Part shown: positions 17,200 through 25,144 of the stretch, piece after piece
How positions within the stretch are numbered: position 1 is the first letter of the stretch
Layout: each line of letters opens with the position of its first letter
DNA from: Bradyrhizobium sp. dw_411
GTDB lineage: Bacteria; Pseudomonadota; Alphaproteobacteria; Rhizobiales; Xanthobacteraceae
Length of the DNA: 64,000 bases
Assembly: GCF_018449695.1 (NCBI RefSeq)
Contig: NZ_JAAVUY010000010.1
Location: forward strand, 186,001-250,000
Direction: 5' to 3'
Program-made: the position numbers and the translations under genes
The notes under the pieces: model-generated
Database searches by the model: none
Seen by the model: the letters and a program-made list of their open reading frames with translations, nothing else
Told to the model about the DNA's origin: nothing

Positions 17200-17862
17200 A
17201 TGGCTAGAGCGGAAACTTTCCCCGAGCGTCCGGGACGCGGCCGTCCTCAATTGCGGTCCGACGAGGAGACGCGAGCGATCATCTACGACGCCGCACGGCA
17301 CGAATTCGCCGCCAACGGCTATGCCGCGACCAGCACCGAAACGGTGGCCCGCCGCGCCGGCATCTCCACCAAGACATTGTATCGGCTGGTCCCGAACAAG
17401 GCGGCGCTGTTCGAGTCGATGGTGTCCAATCGCCTGGACCAGCTTGCGCATGCACTCGACGTGACCTTGAGCGCCGGCGACGGAGCAGATATCGAAACCG
17501 CGCTCACCACCGCGCTGATGTTCTGCGCCGAAGTGTCGCTTGACCCTGAAGTCGTCGCGCTGCAGCGTTTCGTGCTGCAGGAATCCAGCCAGTTCTCGGA
17601 TCTCGCCACGACGTTCTATCGCAACGGCGCCCTGCGCCTGATCGCGGCGCTCGCGGACTGGCTGCGGATCCAGATCCAGCGCGGCCGGCTCAAACTCGAC
17701 GATCCCAATGAGGCCGCCGGCATTCTGATCGGCATGGTGGCGTCGGCGCCGCAACGCGCCGCGGTCTATGGCGGTGTGCCGCTGCCGTCGCGTTCGCAGA
17801 TCGAGCGGCGGGTCAAATTCTGCGCTTCATTGTTCCTGAAAGGCTGCCGCGCACCGGATTAG
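17200..17862 (+). CDS. TetR-family transcriptional regulator
   Basis: This is a 220-residue protein. The N-terminal helix-turn-helix reads FAANGYAATSTETVARRAGISTKTLYRLVPNKAALFESMV (two recognisable blocks, about residues 30-70), followed by an all-alpha ligand domain. It is divergent from the EmrA/EmrB-like pair, with a palindromic operator candidate in between, so it probably represses the pump and itself until an exported compound binds. No ribosome site is obvious upstream of the ATG. Its stop overlaps the convergent second HlyD-type gene. Confidence 0.92.
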   Translation: MARAETFPERPGRGRPQLRSDEETRAIIYDAARHEFAANGYAATSTETVARRAGISTKTLYRLVPNKAALFESMVSNRLDQLAHALDVTLSAGDGADIETALTTALMFCAEVSLDPEVVALQRFVLQESSQFSDLATTFYRNGALRLIAALADWLRIQIQRGRLKLDDPNEAAGILIGMVASAPQRAAVYGGVPLPSRSQIERRVKFCASLFLKGCRAPD

Positions 17863-18977
17863 TCCGTGAGTTTCACCCTGGCCGTTACCGAAAGACCAGG
17901 GCGCAATGCGTCGGCCATCTTCTGGCCGGGATCGAACCGGATGCGCACCGGGACTCGCTGAACGATCTTGGTGAAATTGCCGGTGCCGGGCTCGAATGGC
18001 AGCAGCGAGAAGCTCGACCCGGAGCCGGGCGCGAAACTCTCGACCGTTCCGTGCAGGGAAGGGCCGCGCAGGGCGTCGACATCGATCGTTGCATGTTGTC
18101 CAGGCAGCATGCGTGCGGTCTGGGTCTCCTTGAAGTTGGCCGTCACATACAGCGCATGAAGCGGCACCAAGGTGAGCAGCCGCGAGCCGGGCTGCACGTA
18201 ATCGCCGACGCGGACCTGGCGATCGCCGACAACCCCGTCGATCGGCGCCTGAATGGTCGCATGACGCTGATCCTGCAGCGCCAGATTAAGTGCGGCTTTG
18301 GCCTGGGCAATCCGCGCTTGCGCAATTTGAACGGCGGCGAGGAGACTGGGGCGCCTGGCGTGCGCGACGTTGACGCCTTCCTGCGCCACGTCGAGATTCG
18401 CGTGCGCTCGGGCTGCGTCCTGTTCCGCCGATACTGCCGCCGCTGAAAATCGATCGGCGTCGCTGCGCGCGACCGCGCCGCCTGTCACCAGCGAATCGTA
18501 ACGCCTGCGGTCCGCATCGGCGCGGGTGAATTGAGCCTGCGCCGATCGGATCGAGGTTTCGGCGGCTGCCACGTTGGCGGAGGCGAGTCGTTCTTCGGCA
18601 TCCAGCGAAATCAGCGCGCCTTGCGCCGCGGCCTCGCCGCCCTCGGCATTGGCGAGATCGGCGCGCGCTGCTGCAACCCTGGCGTCGAATTCCTCGGGAT
18701 CGATCCGCACCAGCACTTCGCCGGCCTTGACGGTCTGGTTATCCCTGACCAGCACTTCGGCAATCAGCCCCCGCACCTGGGGCGCAACGGCGGTGATATC
18801 GGCGCCGATATAGGCGTCATCGGTGCTTTCGCTCGAGGGAGGCAGCGCGATCCACACGGCCCCGCCGATGGCGACCGCGAGCGCAACCACCGACGCCATT
18901 ACCGTGCGGCGCGACGGAAGAAATGACCTCCGCGGTTTCTGCGCCTCGATCGCGGCGGCGTTCGTTATCGCGTCCAT
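17859..18977 (-). CDS. HlyD/EmrA-family membrane fusion protein (second efflux system)
   Basis: This is a 372-residue adaptor with one N-terminal helix (VMASVVALAVAIGGAVWIALP). It has the STDDAYIGADITAVAPQVRGLIAEVLVRDNQTVKAGEVLVRIDPEEFDARV half-motif blocks, a coiled-coil middle and a beta-barrel end. It is divergent from the DHA2 transporter and outer-membrane channel genes at 19-22 kb and presumably forms a tripartite pump with them. It shares its overall design with the 15.8-17.1 kb protein but is clearly diverged, so a recent duplication is unlikely. Confidence 0.9.
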   Translation of the reverse strand: MDAITNAAAIEAQKPRRSFLPSRRTVMASVVALAVAIGGAVWIALPPSSESTDDAYIGADITAVAPQVRGLIAEVLVRDNQTVKAGEVLVRIDPEEFDARVAAARADLANAEGGEAAAQGALISLDAEERLASANVAAAETSIRSAQAQFTRADADRRRYDSLVTGGAVARSDADRFSAAAVSAEQDAARAHANLDVAQEGVNVAHARRPSLLAAVQIAQARIAQAKAALNLALQDQRHATIQAPIDGVVGDRQVRVGDYVQPGSRLLTLVPLHALYVTANFKETQTARMLPGQHATIDVDALRGPSLHGTVESFAPGSGSSFSLLPFEPGTGNFTKIVQRVPVRIRFDPGQKMADALRPGLSVTARVKLTD

Positions 18978-19038
18978 TCAGGCACCCTTGCAATCACGCG
19001 CGTCATCACGCTTGCCTTCATTGAATGACCACCATAAT

Positions 19039-19057
19039 ATTATATACGAAATATAAT
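19039..19057. promoter_or_regulatory. AT-rich palindrome between divergent efflux genes, candidate operator/promoter
   Basis: Arms ATTATAT (19039-19045) and ATATAAT (19051-19057) flank ACGAA. Each arm contains a perfect TATAAT, one on each strand, so they could serve as opposing -10 boxes. The site lies between the HlyD-type gene (minus) and the DHA2 gene (plus) in otherwise GC-rich DNA. It is a plausible target of the TetR regulator encoded at 22137. No good -35 box is seen on either side. Confidence 0.6.
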
Positions 19058-19072
19058 CAAGGGGACCGCCGG

Positions 19073-20671
19073 GTGAAGCCTGCGAACATCAGTGAAAGCG
19101 TTGCGGCGCCGGTCAATCCTGTGGATTGGCCGACCGGCCGCAAGTTCCTGATTTTCGGCATCCTCGCTTTCGGCCAGTTCATGGCCTTGCTCGACATCCA
19201 GATCGTCGCGGCCTCGCTCAATGAAGTGCAGGCTGGTCTTTCGGCAGGGCCTGACGAAGTGAGCTGGGTGCAGACGGCGTACCTGATGGCCGAACTGGTG
19301 ATGATCCCGTTTTCGGCGTTCCTGGCCCAGGCGATGTCGACGCGGTGGCTGTTTGCGACTTCCGCCGGCCTGTTCACGCTATCGAGCATCGCTTGCGGGC
19401 TGGCCTGGGATATCGGATCGATGTCCGCCTTTCGCGCAATTCAAGGCTTCGTCGGTGGCGCGATGGTGCCGAGCGTCTTTGCTGTCGGCTTCATGCTCTT
19501 TCAAGGCAAGCAACGCGCCTTGATTCCCGCGATCCTCGGCATGGTCTCCGTTTTGGCGCCGACGCTTGGGCCGACGGTCGGCGGCATTATTACCGATGCG
19601 ATGAACTGGCGCTGGATCTTTTTCGTGAATGTGCCGCCGGGAATTATCGTGACAGTGCTCACGATCGCGTTCGTCAAGATCGACAGCGCTGATCCCGGCA
19701 TGTTCGCGCGCATCGACTGGTCGCATCTTCTGGCGATGGCTGTGGCGCTCGGCGGCCTCGAATATGTTCTCGAGGAAGGGCCACGCAACGACTGGTTCGG
19801 CGATCCGGTGATCCTGATGTCGGCGTGGTTCTCGCTGGTCGCGTTCGTATTCTTCGTCGAGCGGTCGTTGTTTTCAAAGAACCCGATCGTTCGCGTGTCG
19901 CCGTTCCGCAATCCGACGTTTGCTTTTGCGTGCTTGTTCAATATCGTGATCGGATTCGGCATCTACGCCTCGACCTATCTGTTGCCGGTCTATCTCGGCC
20001 GCATCCGTGACTTCGACAGCCTGCAGATCGGCACCACGGTATTCGTGGTCGGAGTGGGTCAACTGTTCAGCACCGTCGTTTCCGCACGTTTGTCGCAAAT
20101 CGTTGATCCGCGTTATCTGATCACGGTCGGCCTGACAGGCTTCGCCAGCAGCATGTGGATGACATCCTATCTCGGGTCCGATTGGGGTTTTGGGGAGCTC
20201 CTGGTGCCTCAGCTCGTGCGCGGACTGTTCGTGATGCTGTGCATCGTGCCATCCGTCACCATGGCGCTGTCGGGTTTTCAGGGGCCGGAATTGCGTTCTG
20301 CATCCGGGCTTTTCAACCTGATGCGCAATCTTGGCGGAGCGATCGGCATCGCCACGGTGAACACCTGGCTGCAGGACAATACCCGCATTCAGGCGCTGCG
20401 CTTCGGTGAAGCGCTGTCGCATTCCGGGCGGCCCGCCAGGGATGTGATGGCTGCGCTCGCGCGCCAACTCCACGCGATGACTCCCGACCCCGACCGCGCG
20501 CTGCTGATGGCGCAGGGATTGATCGGCCACATCGTCGCGCGCGAGTCGCTGACGATCGCGTTCAACGAAGTGTTCCGGCTGATGTCCTGGATGTTCTTTT
20601 TTGCCCTGGTGATGGTTCCGTTCTGCCGCCCCGCCAAGGGTCCTCCGCCGTCTCCCGCCGACTCCCACTGA
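19073..20671 (+). CDS. DHA2-family MFS multidrug efflux transporter
   Basis: This is a 532-residue, roughly 14-helix transporter. FGQFMALLDIQIVAASLNEVQAGLSA is the DHA2 first helix, and VLAPTLGPTVGGIITDAMNWRWIFFVNVPPG contains motif C. The GTG at 19073 has an AAGGGGA ribosome site 7 nt upstream. An in-frame ATG at 19025 would place the start upstream of the palindrome and is less likely. Downstream by 10 nt is the outer-membrane channel gene. It probably works with the divergent HlyD-type protein as a tripartite exporter. Confidence 0.92.
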   Translation: MKPANISESVAAPVNPVDWPTGRKFLIFGILAFGQFMALLDIQIVAASLNEVQAGLSAGPDEVSWVQTAYLMAELVMIPFSAFLAQAMSTRWLFATSAGLFTLSSIACGLAWDIGSMSAFRAIQGFVGGAMVPSVFAVGFMLFQGKQRALIPAILGMVSVLAPTLGPTVGGIITDAMNWRWIFFVNVPPGIIVTVLTIAFVKIDSADPGMFARIDWSHLLAMAVALGGLEYVLEEGPRNDWFGDPVILMSAWFSLVAFVFFVERSLFSKNPIVRVSPFRNPTFAFACLFNIVIGFGIYASTYLLPVYLGRIRDFDSLQIGTTVFVVGVGQLFSTVVSARLSQIVDPRYLITVGLTGFASSMWMTSYLGSDWGFGELLVPQLVRGLFVMLCIVPSVTMALSGFQGPELRSASGLFNLMRNLGGAIGIATVNTWLQDNTRIQALRFGEALSHSGRPARDVMAALARQLHAMTPDPDRALLMAQGLIGHIVARESLTIAFNEVFRLMSWMFFFALVMVPFCRPAKGPPPSPADSH

Positions 20672-20680
20672 GAGAGCCGA

Positions 20681-22126
20681 ATGCGATTGCCTCTGATTAT
20701 TCTCGCCGCAACTTCTCTCGCCGGCTGCGCCGTCGGACCGGACTTCGAGCAGCCGGACATGGCGCTCAGGCCGCGCTACATGAGCGCTGGTGTCATCGAC
20801 ACGCGGACAAAGGACGCCGATTGGTGGCGTGGATTTTACGATCCGGTGCTCGTAAGTTTGGTCGACAAAGCCATCGCCGGGAATACGGATCTGGCGAAAG
20901 CTTTCGCGCGCATCGAGCAATCGAGGGCCGCGGCGCGGGGCGCTGTGGCTGCGCTGCTCCCGAGCGCCGACGGAACAGGAAGCGCGACCGCCGTGCGGCA
21001 ATCGCTCGATAGCCCCCTGGGTGCGGCCTCGCATATCCTCGGGCTTCCGCGCGACTACAATGAATATGCCTTGGGCGCTGAAGCGTCGTGGGAACTCGAT
21101 GTGTTCGGAGGCTTAAGGCGCAGCAGCGAAGCGGCCCATGCGGATTTCGCCGCAAGCGAGGCGGATGCCGGGGCGATCGCCGTGTCCGTCGCCGCGGAAA
21201 CCGCCGATGCGTATCTCACCTTGCGAGGGCTTCAGACCCGTCTTGCCATTGCCGACAATCAAGTAAAGACCGAGCAGGGCCTCGTCGGCGTGGTGCGGCA
21301 ACGCTTCAACGAGGGTCTTGCGCCGGAGCGCGAGTTGAACCGTGCCGAGGCCGAACTCGAATCCGTCCGGTCAAGCACCGCGCCGTTGCGGGCGGCCATC
21401 GCTGCCCAGCTCAACCGCCTCGACGTGCTGGTCGGCGACGAGCCCGGCGCCAATCGCGCGTTGTTGGCGGGATCGAGGGCGATCCCCGCCGCGCCGCGTC
21501 CGGCAGGCAGCGCTGCACCCACCGACCTCCTGCGCCGCCGTCCGGATATCGTGGCTGCCGAGGCGCGTCTCGCTGCCAGCAATGCTCGCATCGGGGTGGC
21601 CATTGCCGATTATTATCCGCATGTCTCGCTTGCGGGTCTTGTCGGCAGCGCAAGTACGATGACGTCGAATCTTTTCACGGCCGGCGCCGTGCAGGCTTCC
21701 GGCGGCGCATCGGTACGATGGCGTCTGTTTGACTTCGGGCGCGTGGATGCCGAAGTGGCGCAAGCCAAGGGCCGCGATGCCGAAGCGCTGGCGGCGTGGC
21801 GCGGGGCGGCGCTGCATGCGGCCGAAGACGTCGAAACGGCGCTGGTTCGTCTCGCCGAAGCGCGCACGGAGCGTGCATCTCTGGTGCGTCAGATCGAACA
21901 ATTGCGGAAGGCGCGCGACGAAACGCGGCGCGCCTATGCCGGCGGTGTCGCGGTGCTGATCGATGTATTCGATGCCGACCGGCAGGAACTGGCCGCCTCC
22001 GATCGGCTGGCGACGGTCAGGGCGAATGAAGCGCGTGCCGCCGTTGCAGCCTATCGTGCGCTCGGTGGCGGCTGGCAGCCGGGCACGATGCAGACGATAG
22101 CGGCGAACGGCGGACGGATATATTGA
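20681..22126 (+). CDS. RND-type outer-membrane efflux lipoprotein (NodT/OprM family)
   Basis: This is a 481-residue protein with signal peptide and lipobox LAGC at residues 13-16 (MRLPLIILAATSLAGCAVGPDF). The start of the mature protein, VGPDFEQPDM, is typical of NodT-family factors. Repeated OEP domains follow, with the DLLRRRPDIVAAEARLAASNARIGVAIADYYP block (shared by TolC-like lipoproteins) and the late SYRALGGGW-like AAYRALGGGWQPG end. It forms the outer-membrane channel for the pump encoded by its neighbours and perhaps also for the 14-17 kb system, which lacks a channel. Confidence 0.94.
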   Translation: MRLPLIILAATSLAGCAVGPDFEQPDMALRPRYMSAGVIDTRTKDADWWRGFYDPVLVSLVDKAIAGNTDLAKAFARIEQSRAAARGAVAALLPSADGTGSATAVRQSLDSPLGAASHILGLPRDYNEYALGAEASWELDVFGGLRRSSEAAHADFAASEADAGAIAVSVAAETADAYLTLRGLQTRLAIADNQVKTEQGLVGVVRQRFNEGLAPERELNRAEAELESVRSSTAPLRAAIAAQLNRLDVLVGDEPGANRALLAGSRAIPAAPRPAGSAAPTDLLRRRPDIVAAEARLAASNARIGVAIADYYPHVSLAGLVGSASTMTSNLFTAGAVQASGGASVRWRLFDFGRVDAEVAQAKGRDAEALAAWRGAALHAAEDVETALVRLAEARTERASLVRQIEQLRKARDETRRAYAGGVAVLIDVFDADRQELAASDRLATVRANEARAAVAAYRALGGGWQPGTMQTIAANGGRIY

Positions 22127-22136
22127 GGGAGGGGAG

Positions 22137-22727
22137 ATGAGGTACAGCACCGATCATAAAGCGCAGACGCGCGAGCGGATTCTTCAGGCCGCCGCGGAAG
22201 CGATCCGCGGCCAGGGAATCGAGCGGGTCAGTGTCGCCGGCGTCATGGCGGCGGCCGATCTGACGATCGGTGGCTTCTACGCGCATTTCAAGTCAAAGGA
22301 CGATCTGGTCGCCGAGGCGATCACCTACTCGTTCGACGAGCGTTACGCCGGCTTCCTGTCGAAGGTGAATGCGTCTGACGCGCAGGAGGCGCTGACCGCT
22401 TTCATCGACTATTATTTGTCGATCCGTCACAGCCAATCCGCCGGGCGCGGTTGTCCAATTCCAGCGTTGGCCGCGGAGGTGCCGCATATGTCACCCGAGG
22501 CCCGGGCTCGCTTTTCAGCCGGTGTCGCGCGTCTGGTCGGCGGGCTGACGACGTTGCTTGAACGCACCGACATCGCTGATCCGCAGATCCAGGCCAATTC
22601 GATCCTGGCGGAATTGGTCGGCGCGCTGGGATTGGCGCGCAGTGCGCAAAAGCCGGGCCACGCGAAAGCGGTGCTGGTTGCTTCGCAGCAAGCCCTGAAG
22701 CAACGCCTTGGGCTTGTTGCGGGCTAA
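22137..22727 (+). CDS. TetR-family transcriptional regulator
   Basis: This is a 196-residue protein with helix-turn-helix IERVSVAGVMAAADLTIGGFYAHFKSKDDLVAEAI and a C-terminal ligand domain with GRGCPIPALAAEVPHMS, a pattern common in one TetR subgroup (AcrR/NemR-like). A strong GGGAGGGGAG site precedes the ATG. It is the last gene of the DHA2-channel-TetR operon, 10 nt after the channel stop, so it probably autoregulates this pump. The candidate operator is the palindrome at 19039-19057. Confidence 0.92.
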   Translation: MRYSTDHKAQTRERILQAAAEAIRGQGIERVSVAGVMAAADLTIGGFYAHFKSKDDLVAEAITYSFDERYAGFLSKVNASDAQEALTAFIDYYLSIRHSQSAGRGCPIPALAAEVPHMSPEARARFSAGVARLVGGLTTLLERTDIADPQIQANSILAELVGALGLARSAQKPGHAKAVLVASQQALKQRLGLVAG

Positions 22728-22889
22728 TCGGTATTTGGCGACAACCGGGTTACTGAACTTGTAGATCAAGGCCATTTTGACACAGTCAGCACGTCCGATG
22801 TGTGAACCCCTTCACACTTGTAATCTGCCGGCCGTCCTACACTTTCCTGATTAACGCTGGGGCTGTTCTCAGGAGTGGAGGAGGCTGAA

Positions 22890-23951
22890 ATGCGTGAACC
22901 AAACCTTGAAAAATTGAACGCGCTGGTAGGAAAGCTGGTCGGCGACCTCGGCATCTCGCTTGGCGGCGCAAGCATACTGCTCGGCGATCGCCTCGGGCTT
23001 TACAAAGCGATGGCGGATGGCGCTGTGGTCACCTCGTCCGAGCTTGCCAAGAAGACCGGCCTGCGCGAGCGGTATGTGCGCGAATGGCTGTCCGGACAGG
23101 CCGCTTCCGGGTATATCGACTATCACCCCGAAAAAAATGCATTCTCGCTCTCGGCCGAGCAAGCCATGGCCTTCGCCGAAGAGGGATCGCCAGCTTTCTT
23201 TGCCGGCGCATTCGATGTCGTGCAATCCACCTATCTTGACGAACCCAAAATCATCGAAGCGTTTCGAACGGGAAAAGGTGTTGGTTGGCACGAGCATTCG
23301 AAGTGTCTTTTCTCGGGTACCGAACGCTTCTTCAGGCCGGGGTACAACGCCAATCTGGTTTCGAACTGGATTCCGATGCTCGAAGGCGTCGAAGCGAAAC
23401 TGAAAGCCGGCGCCAGAGTGGCCGATGTCGGATGCGGCCACGGCGCCTCTACAATTGTGATGGCGCAAGCCTATCCCAATTCGGAGTTCTTCGGCTTCGA
23501 TTACCACAAGCCTTCGATTGAACGCGCGAAGATCCTGGCGCAGGAAGCGGGAGTCGGAGACCGCATCACGTTCGCGCAGGCCAGTGCCAAGGATTTTCCG
23601 GCGAAAGACTACGATATGGTGGCGTTCTTCGATTGCCTGCATGACATGGGCGACCCCGTGGGGGCAGGCAAGCATGTCAAGGAAACGCTGGCCAAGGATG
23701 GGTCCTGGATGATCGTCGAGCCGTTTGCCCATGATAATCTCAAGGACAATCTCAATCCGGTCGGATGCATCTTCTATCACGCCTCGACGTTCATTTGCAC
23801 ACCGGCATCGCTCTCCCAGGAAGTGGGCCTGGGACTCGGCGCTCAGGCGGGTGAAAGCAGATTGCGTCAGGTCGCGACTGAAGCGGGTTTCAAGCGCTTC
23901 CGCCGCGCGACCGAGACGCCGTTCAACATGATCTTCGAAGTGCGTTCCTGA
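22890..23951 (+). CDS. SAM-dependent methyltransferase with N-terminal winged-helix domain (Rv2258c-like)
   Basis: This is a 353-residue protein. Residues about 1-100 form a winged-helix dimerisation domain (SSELAKKTGLRERYVREWLSGQ). The C-terminal Rossmann domain has ARVADVGCGHGASTIVMAQAYP (motif I), FFGFDYHKPSIERA and YDMVAFFDCLHDMGDP. It resembles Rv2258c-like methyltransferases of unknown substrate. The ATG at 22890 is chosen because GGAGGAGG at 22877-22884 precedes it. It is monocistronic by spacing. Rare for this family, no transport or regulatory partner lies adjacent. Confidence 0.88.
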   Translation: MREPNLEKLNALVGKLVGDLGISLGGASILLGDRLGLYKAMADGAVVTSSELAKKTGLRERYVREWLSGQAASGYIDYHPEKNAFSLSAEQAMAFAEEGSPAFFAGAFDVVQSTYLDEPKIIEAFRTGKGVGWHEHSKCLFSGTERFFRPGYNANLVSNWIPMLEGVEAKLKAGARVADVGCGHGASTIVMAQAYPNSEFFGFDYHKPSIERAKILAQEAGVGDRITFAQASAKDFPAKDYDMVAFFDCLHDMGDPVGAGKHVKETLAKDGSWMIVEPFAHDNLKDNLNPVGCIFYHASTFICTPASLSQEVGLGLGAQAGESRLRQVATEAGFKRFRRATETPFNMIFEVRS

Positions 23952-24399
23952 CGATCATACCAATGGTGCGCATCAGTCCGGATGGTGTAGGGAATGCGGC
24001 TCCCAGAGCTTTGCATTCACTCCGGGCTGATACGCACGTTGGCACTTTTCGGACATCCGTGCCGTTGAGAATGTCTGCCCCGGTGTCGGCCGCTCGGCTC
24101 GACCGGTTGCGACAATTTGCCCCGTCAAGGACGAACCACGACGACCCACCGAGTGGTTACTGTGACGTCGCGCATGAGATACTCGCGATGAGCGCTGTCG
24201 GCTTTGCGCAGACCGTCCCGGACACGATTGCTCGCGCGCCGACACGTGGAGGCGCAGGAAGTTCATTGAACTTGCCGACAAGGCTGCGCTGCTTTGCAGG
24301 AGAGCGTCCGCCCTGTAAACCAGATGACACAACGCTCCGTTCGCATCTGGGTCCATGACAAAATTGCATCCTGAAACAAGGCGCTGACGGAGATCGAAG
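23952..24399. other. Intergenic stretch, likely decayed repeat sequence; no confident gene
   Basis: This 448-nt region has open frames on both strands, but their translations show no family features and they lack ribosome sites. The blocks around 24010-24190 resemble the scattered non-coding repeat sequences that give spurious small proteins in Bradyrhizobium-type genomes. That resemblance is from memory and is not proven. A GGAGAT ribosome site for the FecR-like gene is at about 24390. Confidence 0.4.
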
Positions 24400-25032
24400 A
24401 TGACCGGACCTGACGAGATCAAGCGCGACCGCTTCCGCAATCGACGCTGGCTTCTCCGCAGCGGGGCGCTGGCACTTCCATTCATTCTCGCGCTCAGGCC
24501 GGCGCGTGCAGTTGAGCGGGTTGGCTCGGTCGAAGAGATCACCGGCGAGGCGTTCGCCGAGATCGAATCGGTCCGCCGTGCGCTTGGCCGGGCCGCGCCG
24601 GTTTTTCTCAGCGAGGAAATTGTGACCGGCGTCGCGTCCCGGCTGGGAATGCGGCTCGGCCGCGAGACGACGGTGAGGCTCGGCGAACAAGCGCGGCTGA
24701 AGATCGACCGGTATGTTGTCAATGCCGGCGGTGAGATGACGTTGCGCTCGGGACCTTTGCTGTTCGATGGACCGCCGCACCGTGCGAGAGTGCAAATTCG
24801 CAGTCCTTTCGCATTGATCGCGGTGCGCGGCACGCGATTTTTCGCGGGGCCGAGCAACGACCGCTTTGGCGTATTCGTCGCGCGCGGGTCGGTGGCGGTG
24901 ACCGCAGCAGGTGAGCAAGTGATCCTGCGCCAAGGCGAGGGCACGGACATTGCCGCGCCCGGCGCGCCGCCGACTCCGGTCAAACGATGGGGGGCCGAGC
25001 GCATCCGCGCCGCGCTCGCAAGCGTCAGCTAA
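24400..25032 (+). CDS. FecR-domain protein, exported
   Basis: This is a 210-residue protein. The N-terminus NRRWLLRSGALALPFILALRPARA is a Tat-like or Sec leader ending in an Ala-x-Ala site. The remainder is a FecR-type beta-rich domain: ETTVRLGEQARLKIDRYVV, LLFDGPPHRARVQIRSPFALIAVRGTRFF and VFVARGSVAVTAAGEQVILRQGEG. FecR domains usually sense or organise the periplasm. It lies 112 nt upstream of a CHASE2-adenylate cyclase gene on the same strand; this pairing recurs in Rhizobiales and suggests that the FecR protein feeds the cyclase's periplasmic sensor. Confidence 0.87.
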   Translation: MTGPDEIKRDRFRNRRWLLRSGALALPFILALRPARAVERVGSVEEITGEAFAEIESVRRALGRAAPVFLSEEIVTGVASRLGMRLGRETTVRLGEQARLKIDRYVVNAGGEMTLRSGPLLFDGPPHRARVQIRSPFALIAVRGTRFFAGPSNDRFGVFVARGSVAVTAAGEQVILRQGEGTDIAAPGAPPTPVKRWGAERIRAALASVS

Positions 25033-25144
25033 ATGTTGTGAGGCCCGCCGGGTTCACATCAGACCGGCAATGCCGGCAAACCAAAGGACTTTTCACTGTT
25101 GTCGCAAACAAGTTCGTTCGGCGTGATCTCGCGGCGGCATCCCG

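Noticed and set aside
23963..24358. Possible small protein of about 131 residues between the methyltransferase and FecR genes
   Set aside because: No ribosome site, no recognisable fold, unusual composition, and an equally open frame on the other strand. More likely a decayed repeat.
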